A DNA stretch of 64,000 nt from Crenobacter cavernae (GTDB lineage Bacteria; Pseudomonadota; Gammaproteobacteria; Burkholderiales; Chromobacteriaceae): the NCBI RefSeq assembly GCF_003355495.1, contig NZ_CP031337.1, forward strand, positions 2,671,001 to 2,735,000, written 5' to 3'. Shown one piece after another: positions 19,035 through 28,255 of this stretch (position 1 is the first letter of the stretch; every line of letters begins with the position of its first letter). Below the pieces are notes generated by a model, which did not search any database, had not been told where the DNA came from, and worked only from the letters and a program-made list of their open reading frames with translations. The position numbers and the translations under genes are program-made.

Positions 19035-21338
19035 TCATTCCTCGCGTGCGGGAACGAGCACGGTGCGGTTGCCGTTGGTCTCCATCGAGGACACCAGGCC
19101 AGCGGCTTCCATCTGTTCGATCAGCCGCGCGGCGCGGTTGTAACCGATGCGCAGGTGTCTTTGCACCGACGAGATCGACGCCTTGCGCGTCTTGACCACG
19201 ATGGCGACCGCGTCGTCGTAGAGCGCGTCGGCCTCGGCGTCGCCGTCGGCGCCGGCCATGCCGAACTCGCCGCCGCCGTCGGCGCCGTCGGCTCCGCCGC
19301 TCAGGATGCCTTCGACGTAGTCGGGGTCGCCGGTGGTCTTCAGGTATTCGACCACCTTGTGCACCTCGTCGTCGGCGACGAAGGCGCCGTGTACGCGCAG
19401 CGGGTAACCGGTGCCCGGCGGCAGATACAGCATGTCACCCTGGCCGAGCAGCGCCTCGGCGCCCATCTGGTCGAGAATCGTGCGCGAGTCGATCTTGCTC
19501 GAGACCTGGAACGCGATCCGCGTCGGGATGTTGGCCTTGATCAGGCCGGTGATCACGTCAACCGACGGGCGCTGCGTGGCGAGGATTAAATGAATACCCG
19601 CGGCGCGCGCCTTCTGCGCGAGGCGGGCGATCAGCTCCTCGATCTTCTTGCCGGCGACCATCATCAGGTCGGCCAGCTCGTCGATGACGACGACGATCAG
19701 TGGCAGCGTATCGAGCGGTTCGGGCTCGTCCGGGTTGAGGCTGAACGGGTTCGGAATCTTCTCGCCGGCCTGGTCGGCGTCGCGGATCTTCTGGTTGTAG
19801 CCGGCGAGGTTGCGCACGCCGAGCTTGGACATCAGCCGGTAGCGCTTTTCCATCTCGGCGACGCACCAGTTCAGCGCGTTCGCCGCGTGCTTCATGTCGG
19901 TGACGACCGGCGCCAACAGGTGCGGGATGCCCTCGTAGACCGACAGCTCGAGCATCTTCGGGTCGACCATGATCAGCCGCACTTCGGCCGGCGTCGCCTT
20001 GTACAGCAGGCTCAGGATCATCGCGTTGATCGCGACCGACTTGCCCGAGCCGGTGGTGCCGGCGACGAGCACGTGCGGCATCTTCGCGAGGTCGGCCGAG
20101 ACCGGCTGGCCGGCGATGTCCTTGCCGAAGGCGATCGCGAGGCGCGAGCCCATCGCCTGGTAGCTGTCCGAGCCGACGATTTCCGACAGGCGCACGATCT
20201 GGCGCTTCGGGTTCGGCAGCTCGAGGCCCATATAGGTCTTGCCGGGGATTGTTTCGACGACGCGGATCGACACCAATGACAGCGCGCGCGCCAGGTCCTT
20301 CATCAGGTTGACGATCTGCGCGCCCTTCACGCCGACCGCCGGCTCGATCTCATAGCGCGTGATGACCGGGCCCGGGTAGGCAGCGATCACCTTCACGTCG
20401 ACGCCGAAGTCGGCGAGTTTCTTCTCGATCAGCCGCGACGTGTATTCGACCGTGTCGGCCGACACCAGCTCGCCGTGTTCTTTCGCCGGCTCCAAAAGCG
20501 CGAGGCCAGGCAGCTCGCCGTTGCCCGGGTCGGCGAACAGCGACGCCTGCACCGGCCTTACCGCCTTCGCCGACAAGGGAATGTCGAGTACCGGCGGCTC
20601 GATCTTCACCGGCGGCTTGTCTTCGATCTTCTTCTTCTCGGCCTCGACCTTCACCTCGCGGCGCTGCGCGACCTCGCGGCCGATCTTGCGATCCTTCTTC
20701 GCCTGCCACGCCCGCCACAGGCCGACCGCCTTATCTTCGAGGAAGCCGCCGAGCCTTTCCATGATGTCGAGCCACGAGGCGCCGGTGAACAGCGAGAAGC
20801 CGATCGCCGCGGCCACGGTCAGCAGCAGCGTCGCGCCGGTGGTGCCGAAGCCGAGCGCCATCCCGCCGCCGATGAAGCGGCCGAAGAGGCCGCCCGGCGA
20901 CAGCGGTAGCGCGAGCGCCTTGCTCGCGAACCACACCGCTTCGAGGCTGGAAGAGCCGAGCAGCAGCATCCCGAAACCGATAGTCGCGACGACGGTGACC
21001 GGGTTCACCTTCAGCCCCAGCGTTTCGATGCGCCGGTAGCCCCAGCCGATCGCGACCACGCAGAACACCACCAGCCACCACGCCGAGTAGCCGAATAGAT
21101 AGAGCAGCAGGTCGGCGAACCATGCGCCGAAGCGGCCGCCGTAGTTGCGTACGGTCGGGTCGGACGAGCTGTGCGACCACGACGGGTCGAGTGGTGAGAA
21201 GCTGGCGAGGGTCAGCACCAGATAGACGGCCGCGACCGCCATCAACAGCCACCACGCCTCGCGCAAGAGACCGGAAAGCTGGGGGGGGAGCGGCGCGGCG
21301 TTGTTCTTGACGGCAGCCTTACGTTTGAAAAGACGCAT
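19035..21338 (-). CDS. ftsK: DNA translocase FtsK (four-helix, standard form)
   Basis: Septal DNA pump that segregates the terminus and activates XerCD recombination at dif. It has 767 residues. Four membrane helices lie within residues 28-190. A charged linker of about 90 residues (VAQRREVKVEAEKKKIEDK) follows. The RecA-like motor has Walker A GTTGSGKSVAINAMIL near residue 430, Walker B VVIDELADLMMV, and the LATQRPSVDVITGLIKANIP loop. The C-terminal gamma winged helix (VVKTRKASISSVQRHLRIGYN) reads KOPS sequences. The start is at MRLFKRKAAVKN; the in-frame sequence upstream is not conserved. A second FtsK is encoded at 58.3-61.1 kb. Confidence 0.95.
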   Translation of the reverse strand: MRLFKRKAAVKNNAAPLPPQLSGLLREAWWLLMAVAAVYLVLTLASFSPLDPSWSHSSSDPTVRNYGGRFGAWFADLLLYLFGYSAWWLVVFCVVAIGWGYRRIETLGLKVNPVTVVATIGFGMLLLGSSSLEAVWFASKALALPLSPGGLFGRFIGGGMALGFGTTGATLLLTVAAAIGFSLFTGASWLDIMERLGGFLEDKAVGLWRAWQAKKDRKIGREVAQRREVKVEAEKKKIEDKPPVKIEPPVLDIPLSAKAVRPVQASLFADPGNGELPGLALLEPAKEHGELVSADTVEYTSRLIEKKLADFGVDVKVIAAYPGPVITRYEIEPAVGVKGAQIVNLMKDLARALSLVSIRVVETIPGKTYMGLELPNPKRQIVRLSEIVGSDSYQAMGSRLAIAFGKDIAGQPVSADLAKMPHVLVAGTTGSGKSVAINAMILSLLYKATPAEVRLIMVDPKMLELSVYEGIPHLLAPVVTDMKHAANALNWCVAEMEKRYRLMSKLGVRNLAGYNQKIRDADQAGEKIPNPFSLNPDEPEPLDTLPLIVVVIDELADLMMVAGKKIEELIARLAQKARAAGIHLILATQRPSVDVITGLIKANIPTRIAFQVSSKIDSRTILDQMGAEALLGQGDMLYLPPGTGYPLRVHGAFVADDEVHKVVEYLKTTGDPDYVEGILSGGADGADGGGEFGMAGADGDAEADALYDDAVAIVVKTRKASISSVQRHLRIGYNRAARLIEQMEAAGLVSSMETNGNRTVLVPAREE

Positions 21339-21391
21339 CGCAGGGTTTTCGGGCCATGACAGGCGGGGATTATAACGGTTAAACGGTGACC

Positions 21392-22516
21392 TCACCGTGG
21401 ATAGAGCGCGCCGAGCACGCGCAACCCGGCCGCGCCGGTGACCTCGGGCAGGTTGCCGCTGTCGCGGCGCAGCAAACGCCAGGCGAGCCACGCGAACGCG
21501 GCGGCCTCGACCTGCTGAGACGGCAGGCCGAGCACGTCGGTGAGCTCGAGCCGTGCATGGGGCAGGCACTCGGCCAACCTGTGCATCAACCGGCCGTTGC
21601 GCGCCCCGCCACCGCAGACGCAGACCGCGGCGACGCCGGGCGTGTGGCGGCCGAGCGCTTCGGCGATGCTTTCCACGGTCAGCTCGAGCAGCGTCGCCTG
21701 GACGTCGGCGGGAGCGATGTCGGCGAAGGCAGCGAGGTGGAGCGCGAGCCAGGGCAGGTCGAACAGGTCGCGCCCGGTGCTCTTCGGCGGCGGCGCGGCG
21801 AAATAGGGCTCGGCCAACATCGCGGCCAAGAGGCCGGCGTGCGGCGTGCCACTCGCCGCCCACGCGCCGTCGGCATCGAAAGCCTGGCCGAGGTGGCGGC
21901 GGGTCCACGCGTCCATCAGCATATTGCCCGGACCGGTGTCGAAGCCGATCACCGCTTCGCCGGGCGCGAGCCGGGTCAGGTTGGCGATGCCGCCGACGTT
22001 GACGATGGCGCGAGACTCCAGCGGGTGGCCGAACAGCGCGTCATGGAAGGCCGGCACCAGCGGTGCGCCATGGCCGCCGGCGGCGACGTCGCGGCTCCGG
22101 AAGTCGCCGGCGACGTCGATGCCGGTGAGCTCGGCCAAGCTCGCGAGGTTGCCAATCTGCAGCGTGTAGCCTTTCTCGGGCGCGTGCCGGATGGTCTGGC
22201 CGTGGCAGCCGATCGCCGCGACCTGCTCGCGCGCGACACCGGCGGTCTTGAGCACGGCGGCGACCGCTTCGGCGTAGAGGCCGGCCAGGGTATTGCCGAG
22301 GCGCGCGGCGCGGTCGAGTTCATTACTGTCGACCGCCTGCAGCGCGAGCACCGCCTCACGCACGTCGGCCGGGTAGGGCAGCGCCGCCTCGGCGATCAGT
22401 TCGGGCGCGCCGTCGTCGGAAAAGCGCATCAGCACCGCGTCGACGCCGTCGAGGCTGGTGCCCGACATCAGGCCGACGGTCAGCGTCGCGTCGCAGGAAA
22501 GGAAGTCGTTTTGCAT
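21392..22516 (-). CDS. anmK: Anhydro-N-acetylmuramic acid kinase
   Basis: Phosphorylates and opens 1,6-anhydro-MurNAc during peptidoglycan recycling, giving MurNAc-6-phosphate. It has 374 residues. The start at MQNDFLSCDATLTVGLMSGT was chosen because GLMSGTSLDGVDAVL is the ATP-binding N-terminal signature. Further motifs are GCHGQTIRHAP, VNVGGIANLTRL, GFDTGPGNMLMDAW (catalytic Asp) and VCGGGARNGRLMHRL. Three DUS-like 9-mers lie inside it (21569, 21809, 22130). It is immediately downstream of the M23 peptidase gene, a plausible wall-turnover pairing. Confidence 0.93.
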   Translation of the reverse strand: MQNDFLSCDATLTVGLMSGTSLDGVDAVLMRFSDDGAPELIAEAALPYPADVREAVLALQAVDSNELDRAARLGNTLAGLYAEAVAAVLKTAGVAREQVAAIGCHGQTIRHAPEKGYTLQIGNLASLAELTGIDVAGDFRSRDVAAGGHGAPLVPAFHDALFGHPLESRAIVNVGGIANLTRLAPGEAVIGFDTGPGNMLMDAWTRRHLGQAFDADGAWAASGTPHAGLLAAMLAEPYFAAPPPKSTGRDLFDLPWLALHLAAFADIAPADVQATLLELTVESIAEALGRHTPGVAAVCVCGGGARNGRLMHRLAECLPHARLELTDVLGLPSQQVEAAAFAWLAWRLLRRDSGNLPEVTGAAGLRVLGALYPR

Positions 22517-22565
22517 CGAGGCATTATGCCCGAAACGCGCGCCCGCGCGATCAAGGTCTGTCGAC

Positions 22566-22609
22566 GAAAAAAGCTCGGCCAACCCTGTGAAGGTTGGCCG
22601 AGCTTTTGC
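22566..22609 (-). terminator. DUS-like paired terminator after M23 peptidase gene
   Basis: AAGCTCGGCCAACC (22571-22584) and GGTTGGCCGAGCTT (22592-22605) form a 14-bp stem with a 7-base loop. The A6 to its left gives a U-run on minus-strand transcripts, and TTTT follows on the plus strand. Confidence 0.85.
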
Positions 22610-22623
22610 ACGTGAGCGCCGGA

Positions 22624-23952
22624 TCAGTCGAGCTGGGCGACGTTGACCGGGATCGAGCGCAGCATCGCCAGCTGCCCGGTGAACCGCACGCTCTTTTCGC
22701 GGAACGCGAGCTTCTGCGACGGCGACAGGCCCGGGCTCGGCAAAGCGGCCGAGCTCGGGTCGACCGGCTGGTTGTTCACCCTCACCTCGAAGTGCAGGTG
22801 CGGCCCAGTCGAGCGGCCGGTGCTGCCGACGTAACCCAAGAGCTCGCCGGCCTTGACCGGCTTGCCGGTACGCATGCCGGCGGCGAAGCGGCTCATGTGG
22901 CCGTACACCGTCGTCAGCTTGCCCTTGTGACGAACCATCACGACGTTACCGTAGCCGTTCTGCGCCTCGGCGGTGGTGACGACGCCGTCGGCCGGCGCGT
23001 GGATCGGCGTTCCGGTCGACGCAGCGTAGTCGACGCCGGCGTGCATGCGCAGCTTGTGCAGCACCGGGTGGCGGCGGAAGCCGAAGCCCGAGCTGATGCG
23101 CGCGCCGGCCACCGGTTGCTGGCCGAGGCCCTTCTTCAGCGGTTCGCCGTTGTGGTCGTAGTAGGCGCCCGATTCGCTGTCGTGCGCGAAGTAGTAGGCT
23201 TCGTCGACCCTGACGCCGCGCGTCACCTCGGCGGCGAGCACGTTGCCGACCGCCACCGGCGAGCCCTGGTAGAGCATGGTGTCGTAGACGACGGCGACGC
23301 GATCGCCGGCCTTCAGGCTATCGAGGTCGAAGCGGTCGGAGAAGATCTCGGCCAACTGAGTGCGGACCTCGTCGGGCACCTGCGCCGCGGCGAGCGAGGC
23401 GGCGACGCCGCCCTCGATGGTCAGCGACTTCATCGTCGGTTGCGCGACCGCGTCGACCTCGTCGGCGCTCGCGCGCCATTCGCCGCCGATCTTCTCGATC
23501 ACGACCAGCACCTGCTCGCCGTTCTCGTCGTCGTTCAAGAAGCGCAGGCCGAACAGCTCGCCGGCGTCGTTGGTCTGGACCGACAGCGTCGCGCCGGTCT
23601 TGAGCTTCATCAGCCCCTTCGACAGCGGGCTCGACGACAGGAAGCGGCGCGCCTCGTCGCCGCCGACGCCGAGCCGGTTCAAGAGCCTGGCGATCGTATC
23701 GCCGCGCTGCACCGCCTCTTCACGCCAGTAGCGGGTCTTGCTTTCGGTTTCGCCGAACGCGGGCAGCGCCAGCTGCTGTACCACCTGCTCGACTTCGACA
23801 GCCGGCGCGCTCCGGCTGCCCGGCGCGACGGCGAAGGCCGTCACCATGCCGAACAGCGGCAGCGCCGCCGCGACGCCGAGCCAGCTCAGGTGGTGGTTCA
23901 GCGCGCGCTCGACGCATTTTTGCGGGATCGTGATCAGTTTGCGATAATTCAT
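22624..23952 (-). CDS. M23 family metallopeptidase, MepM-like murein endopeptidase
   Basis: 442 residues. An N-terminal cytoplasmic stretch and one membrane helix (about 24-45) leave the rest in the periplasm. An OapA/LysM-like region (RGDTIARLLNRLGVGGDEARRFL) precedes the LytM/M23 domain at about residues 300-410. The zinc ligands are in RMHAGVDY (HxxxD) and HLHFEV, and the second His is in VYGHMSRF. It should cleave peptidoglycan cross-links and allow wall growth. It is divergent from tyrS across 240 bp. Confidence 0.9.
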   Translation of the reverse strand: MNYRKLITIPQKCVERALNHHLSWLGVAAALPLFGMVTAFAVAPGSRSAPAVEVEQVVQQLALPAFGETESKTRYWREEAVQRGDTIARLLNRLGVGGDEARRFLSSSPLSKGLMKLKTGATLSVQTNDAGELFGLRFLNDDENGEQVLVVIEKIGGEWRASADEVDAVAQPTMKSLTIEGGVAASLAAAQVPDEVRTQLAEIFSDRFDLDSLKAGDRVAVVYDTMLYQGSPVAVGNVLAAEVTRGVRVDEAYYFAHDSESGAYYDHNGEPLKKGLGQQPVAGARISSGFGFRRHPVLHKLRMHAGVDYAASTGTPIHAPADGVVTTAEAQNGYGNVVMVRHKGKLTTVYGHMSRFAAGMRTGKPVKAGELLGYVGSTGRSTGPHLHFEVRVNNQPVDPSSAALPSPGLSPSQKLAFREKSVRFTGQLAMLRSIPVNVAQLD

Positions 23953-24192
23953 GCTTTACCAAGCGGACGTCGCGAGCACGCGGCGGCCGGCAATAGGGCC
24001 AAAAAAGACGGGAACGACCGGACGTTGGGGCGACCCAGGCCGGTAAAGTTCCTGGCACAAAGCGCAAAGGTTAGCAGAACGCGCCCGCCCATTGACAAAT
24101 TTTCCATATAAAACAGCAACATACCCGCATGTACTGTGGTTTTCGGCGGCGCCATTCGGCGACGCCGGACCAACGCGGACGAGGACGATCGA

Positions 24193-25401
24193 TTGAACCC
24201 AGCCATCGCGATTGAAGACGCGCTTGCCATCATCAAGCGCGGCGCCGAAGAACTGCTGATCGAGGCCGAGCTTGTCGCCAAGCTCAAGGAAGGCCGCCCC
24301 TTGCGGGTGAAGGCCGGCTTCGACCCGACCGCGCCCGACCTGCACCTGGGCCACACCGTGGTGCTGACCAAGATGCGCCAGCTGCAGGACCTCGGCCACA
24401 CCATCCTGTTCCTGATCGGCGACTTCACCGGCCTGATCGGCGACCCGACCGGCAAGAACACGACGCGCCCGCCGCTGACGCCGGAACAGATCGAGATCAA
24501 CGCCAAGACCTACGCCGAGCAGGTGTATAAGATCCTCGACCCGGCCAGGACCGAGATCTGCTTCAACTCCAAATGGTTGGCCGAACTCGGCGCCGCCGGC
24601 ATGCTGAAGCTCGCCGCCAGCACCACCGTCGCGCGCATGCTCGAGCGCGACGACTTCAAGAAACGCTTCGCCGAGCACCTGCCGATCGCCGTCCACGAAT
24701 TCATGTACCCGCTGATGCAGGGCTACGACTCGGTCGCGATGCGCGCCGACATCGAACTGGGCGGCACCGACCAGAAGTTCAACCTGTTGATGGGTCGCGC
24801 GCTGCAGGAACAGGCGGGCCAGAAGCCGCAGTGCGTGATCATGATGCCGCTCTTGGAGGGCCTCGACGGCGTCAACAAGATGTCGAAGTCGCTCGGCAAC
24901 TACATCGGCATCGCCGAGCCGGCCAGCGAGATCTTCGGCAAGGTGATGTCGATCTCCGACACGCTGATGTGGCGCTACTACGAACTCGTGTCGATGAAGT
25001 CGCTCGATCAGATCAAAGCGCTCAAGCGCCAGATCGAAGAGGGCCGCAACCCGCGCGACGTGAAGATCGAGCTGGCGATGGAACTGGTCGCGCGCTTTCA
25101 CGACCAGGCGGCCGCCGACGCGGCGCTCGCCGACTTCCAGGCGCGCTTCCAGAAGAACGCGATTCCGGACGAGATGCCGGAAGTCACCGTCGCCGTCGGC
25201 GCCGAGGGCCTGGCGATCGGCAACATCCTGAAGGAAGCCGACCTCGTCGCGTCGACCTCCGAGGCCTTGCGCATGATCCAGCAGGGCGGCGTGAAGGTCG
25301 ACGGCGAGAAGGTCGATGACAAGGCGCTGAAACTGGTGGCAGGCGTCACCGTCGTGCTGCAGGTCGGCAAGCGCAAGTTCGCGCGCGTGACGCTGTCCTA
25401 A
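24193..25401 (+). CDS. tyrS: Tyrosyl-tRNA synthetase
   Basis: Charges tRNA-Tyr, 402 residues. A TTG at 24193 preceded by GAGGA (24181-24185, spacer 7) is taken as the start. An ATG at 24136 would add 19 Arg-rich residues with no family similarity. Class I motifs are HLGHTVVL (HIGH) and KMSKS (in NKMSKSLGNYIG). The C-terminal S4 RNA-binding domain (LRMIQQGGVKVDGEKVDDKALKL) is complete. The unusual TTG start may moderate translation. Confidence 0.93.
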   Translation: MNPAIAIEDALAIIKRGAEELLIEAELVAKLKEGRPLRVKAGFDPTAPDLHLGHTVVLTKMRQLQDLGHTILFLIGDFTGLIGDPTGKNTTRPPLTPEQIEINAKTYAEQVYKILDPARTEICFNSKWLAELGAAGMLKLAASTTVARMLERDDFKKRFAEHLPIAVHEFMYPLMQGYDSVAMRADIELGGTDQKFNLLMGRALQEQAGQKPQCVIMMPLLEGLDGVNKMSKSLGNYIGIAEPASEIFGKVMSISDTLMWRYYELVSMKSLDQIKALKRQIEEGRNPRDVKIELAMELVARFHDQAAADAALADFQARFQKNAIPDEMPEVTVAVGAEGLAIGNILKEADLVASTSEALRMIQQGGVKVDGEKVDDKALKLVAGVTVVLQVGKRKFARVTLS

Positions 25402-25416
25402 GCGGTCCGCCCCCAA

Positions 25417-25460
25417 AGCTCGGCCAACCTTGGTGCATGTCTAAGGTTGGCCGAGCTCTT
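25417..25460 (+). terminator. DUS-like paired hairpin after tyrS
   Basis: AGCTCGGCCAACCTT (25417-25431) is inverted as AAGGTTGGCCGAGCT (25443-25457) with an 11-base loop. The downstream T content (CTCTTG) is modest. Confidence 0.65.
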
Positions 25461-25518
25461 GTTGCCGCCCGTACGACGCGTCCATAGCAAGTCCATCACA
25501 ACGAGACCGACCCAGGCC

Positions 25519-26547
25519 ATGCAACTTTCCCTGTTCATCCCCGGCCTCGCCTGGCCCGACCTCTACGCCGCCGCCGAAGTCGCGCGCGGCCTCGAGCTGC
25601 CGGCGCTGTCGGCCCTGCTCGGCCGCGGCGAGCTCGCGCTGACGCCGGCGAAGTTCTCCGAGCTGACGGCGATCGCCTTCGGCCTGCGTGACATCGCGCC
25701 GGCGCGCCGCGCCGCCGAAGACGCGGGCCTCGCCGTCGAAGGCCGCTACTGGCTGCTCGCCGAGCCGGGCCACCTGCGCATCGACCGCGACCGCGCGATG
25801 CTGGCCGACGTCGGCATCATGGCGATCGGCCAGAGCGAAGCCGACGGACTCGTCGCGAGCCTCAACGCCCACTTCGCCGAGGACGGCCTCGCCTTCCATG
25901 CGACGAGCCCGGGCCGCTGGTTCGTGTCGATGACAGAGCCGACCGGCGCGCACTTCACGCCGCTCGACGACGTCGTCGGCGAGGATGTGAACGCGCACCT
26001 GCCTAAGGGCGGCGCTGGGCTCAAGTGGAGCCGCTTCCTGAACGAGCTGCAGATGCTGCTCTATACGCACCCGATCAACGACGAGCGCGAGATGCGCGGC
26101 GAGCCGGCGATCAACACCGTCTGGTTGTGGGGCGACGGCGAAGAGGGGCAGCCGTCGAGCGCAGCGCAGACCGTTCTGGCCGACCATCCGCTGTGGCAGG
26201 ACTACGCGCGCCGCGCGGGCGTGACCGTCGACGCCGCGCCGTTCGACTTCGCCGCCTTGCAGGACGCCGCCGCCAACGCCGGCAAGGTGCTGGTGATGCT
26301 CGACACCGCGCACGCGCCGGCGCAGTACCGCGACGTCTACGGCTGGCGCGAGGCGCTGACCGTGCTCGAGGAACGCTGGTTCGCGCCGATCCACCAGGCG
26401 CTGCGCGCCGGCAAACTGAAAGAGCTCAACCTCGTCTGCCACGGCGACGCGGGCTTCACCGCCACGCTGACGCCGGGCATGACTTGGAAACTGTGGCGTC
26501 GTCCCAAAACCCTCGCGGCCGTCTACCCGGCCGACCAGAGCGTGTAA
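25519..26547 (+). CDS. RpfE-type/phosphoglycerate mutase-like protein of unknown role
   Basis: 342 residues, start at MQLSLFIPGLAWPD. The family is known as RpfE-type regulatory or cofactor-independent phosphoglycerate mutase-like and is typically encoded directly before recJ, as here (4 bp gap). Recognisable parts are LKWSRFLNELQMLLYTHPINDEREMRG, NTVWLWGDG and a C-terminal VCHGDAGFTATLTP. The function is not established. An alkaline-phosphatase-like metal site is not obvious, so enzymatic activity should not be assumed. Confidence 0.7.
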   Translation: MQLSLFIPGLAWPDLYAAAEVARGLELPALSALLGRGELALTPAKFSELTAIAFGLRDIAPARRAAEDAGLAVEGRYWLLAEPGHLRIDRDRAMLADVGIMAIGQSEADGLVASLNAHFAEDGLAFHATSPGRWFVSMTEPTGAHFTPLDDVVGEDVNAHLPKGGAGLKWSRFLNELQMLLYTHPINDEREMRGEPAINTVWLWGDGEEGQPSSAAQTVLADHPLWQDYARRAGVTVDAAPFDFAALQDAAANAGKVLVMLDTAHAPAQYRDVYGWREALTVLEERWFAPIHQALRAGKLKELNLVCHGDAGFTATLTPGMTWKLWRRPKTLAAVYPADQSV

Positions 26548-26551
26548 ATCC

Positions 26552-28255
26552 ATGTCCCGCATCGTCGTCCGACCCATCCCGCAGCCGGTGTGCCAGACGC
26601 TGGCCGCCGCCGGTTTCACGCCGCTGATGGCACGCCTGTTCGCCGCGCGCGGCATCGCCGAAGCCTGCGAGCTCGACACCGCACTCAAGGCGCTCTTGCC
26701 TTACCAGGGGCTGAAGCACATCGCCGCGATGGCCGCCAAGTTGGCCGAGGCCATCGCGCTCGACCAGAAACTGCTGATCGTCGCCGACTACGACGCCGAC
26801 GGCGCGACCGCGTGCACCGTCGCGCTCGAAGGGCTGTCGGCACTCGGCGCCAGGGTCGACTTCATCGTTCCCAATCGCTTCGAATACGGCTACGGCCTGA
26901 CGCCGGAAATCGTCGACCTCGCGGCGACGCGTTCGCCCGACATCATCGTCACCGTCGACAACGGCATCGCCAGCGTCGCCGGCGTCGAACGCGCACGCGA
27001 GCTCGGCATCGAGGTGCTGGTCACCGACCACCACCTGCCGGGCGACACCTTGCCCGAAGCACTGATCGTCAACCCGAACCAGCCCGGCTGCGGGTTTCCG
27101 TCTAAGAACCTCGCCGGCGTCGGCGTGATGTTCTACGTGCTGATGGCCTTGCGTGCCGAGCTGCGACAACGCGGCGCGTTCGACGGCAGGGCGGAGCCGA
27201 ACCTGGCCGAACTGTTGGACCTCGTCGCGCTCGGCACCGTCGCCGACGTGGTACGCCTCGACCAGAACAACCGCATCCTCGTCGAGCAGGGCCTGCGCCG
27301 CATGCGCGCCGGCAAGATGCGTCCCGGCATCGCCGCGCTGTTCCGCGTCGCCGGCCGCGCCGCGTACAAGGCGACGACCTTCGATCTCGGCTTCACGCTC
27401 GGCCCGCGGCTGAACGCCGCCGGCAGGCTCGACGACATGAGCCTCGGCATCGCCTGCCTGCTCGCCAAGAGCGAAGACGAGGCGATGCGCCTCGCCCAGG
27501 AACTCGACCGGCTGAACCGCGAACGGCGCACGATCGAGCAGGGCATGCAGGACGAGGCACTGGCGGTGCTGTCGGGCTTCGATCCGGCCGGCCGCCACAG
27601 CCTCGCGCTGTACCGCGACGACTGGCACCAGGGCGTCGTCGGCATCGTTGCGTCGCGCCTGAAGGAACGCTTCCACCGGCCGTCCATCGTGTTCGCGCCC
27701 GGTGACGACGGCGAGATCAAGGGCTCGGGCCGCTCGATCCCCGGTTTTCACCTCAGGGACGCGCTGGATCTCGTCTATAAGCGCCACCCGGGCCTGATCC
27801 TCAAGTTCGGCGGCCACGCGATGGCGGCCGGGCTGACCGTCGCCGAGGCCGACTTCAAGGTCTTCTGCGACGCGTTCGAGGCGGTGGCGCGCGAATGGCT
27901 GACCGAAGTGCAGCTGACGCGCACCTTCGAGACCGACGGCAGCCTCACGGGCCGCGAGCTGCAGCTTGACGTCGCCGAGACGATGGGCGCGCAGGTGTGG
28001 GGGCAGGGCTTTCCGCCGCCGACCTTCCACGACCGTTTCCGCGTCGTGCAACAACGGCTGGTCGGCGACAAGCACCTGAAGCTCAGGCTGGAAAAGGACG
28101 GCGTCGAATACGACGCGATGCGCTTCAACCAGGTCGACTGGCTGCCCGACGTCGTCGACGCGGTCTACCAGGTGGTCGCGAACGAATGGCAGGGCCGCAA
28201 GGAGCTGCAGCTTTACATCGAACACTGGCTGCCGGCCGGTGAGGGGAGACATTGA
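26552..28255 (+). CDS. recJ: Single-stranded-DNA-specific exonuclease RecJ
   Basis: 5'-3' ssDNA exonuclease of recombination and mismatch repair, 567 residues. DHH superfamily motifs are ADYDADGATACTVAL (motif I), VTVDNGIASV, VTDHHLPGD (DHH, motif III), ALGTVADVVRLDQNNR, and GGHAMAAGLTV of the DHHA1 domain. The C-terminal OB fold follows (VWGQGFPPPTFHDRF). It carries a DUS-like 9-mer at 26741, read as Leu-Ala-Glu. The stop codon overlaps the rmuC ATG by one base. Confidence 0.95.
   Translation: MSRIVVRPIPQPVCQTLAAAGFTPLMARLFAARGIAEACELDTALKALLPYQGLKHIAAMAAKLAEAIALDQKLLIVADYDADGATACTVALEGLSALGARVDFIVPNRFEYGYGLTPEIVDLAATRSPDIIVTVDNGIASVAGVERARELGIEVLVTDHHLPGDTLPEALIVNPNQPGCGFPSKNLAGVGVMFYVLMALRAELRQRGAFDGRAEPNLAELLDLVALGTVADVVRLDQNNRILVEQGLRRMRAGKMRPGIAALFRVAGRAAYKATTFDLGFTLGPRLNAAGRLDDMSLGIACLLAKSEDEAMRLAQELDRLNRERRTIEQGMQDEALAVLSGFDPAGRHSLALYRDDWHQGVVGIVASRLKERFHRPSIVFAPGDDGEIKGSGRSIPGFHLRDALDLVYKRHPGLILKFGGHAMAAGLTVAEADFKVFCDAFEAVAREWLTEVQLTRTFETDGSLTGRELQLDVAETMGAQVWGQGFPPPTFHDRFRVVQQRLVGDKHLKLRLEKDGVEYDAMRFNQVDWLPDVVDAVYQVVANEWQGRKELQLYIEHWLPAGEGRH

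Noticed and set aside
24092..24112. TTGACA followed by TATAAA as a tyrS promoter
   Set aside because: The spacer is only 9 bp, too short for a sigma70 promoter.
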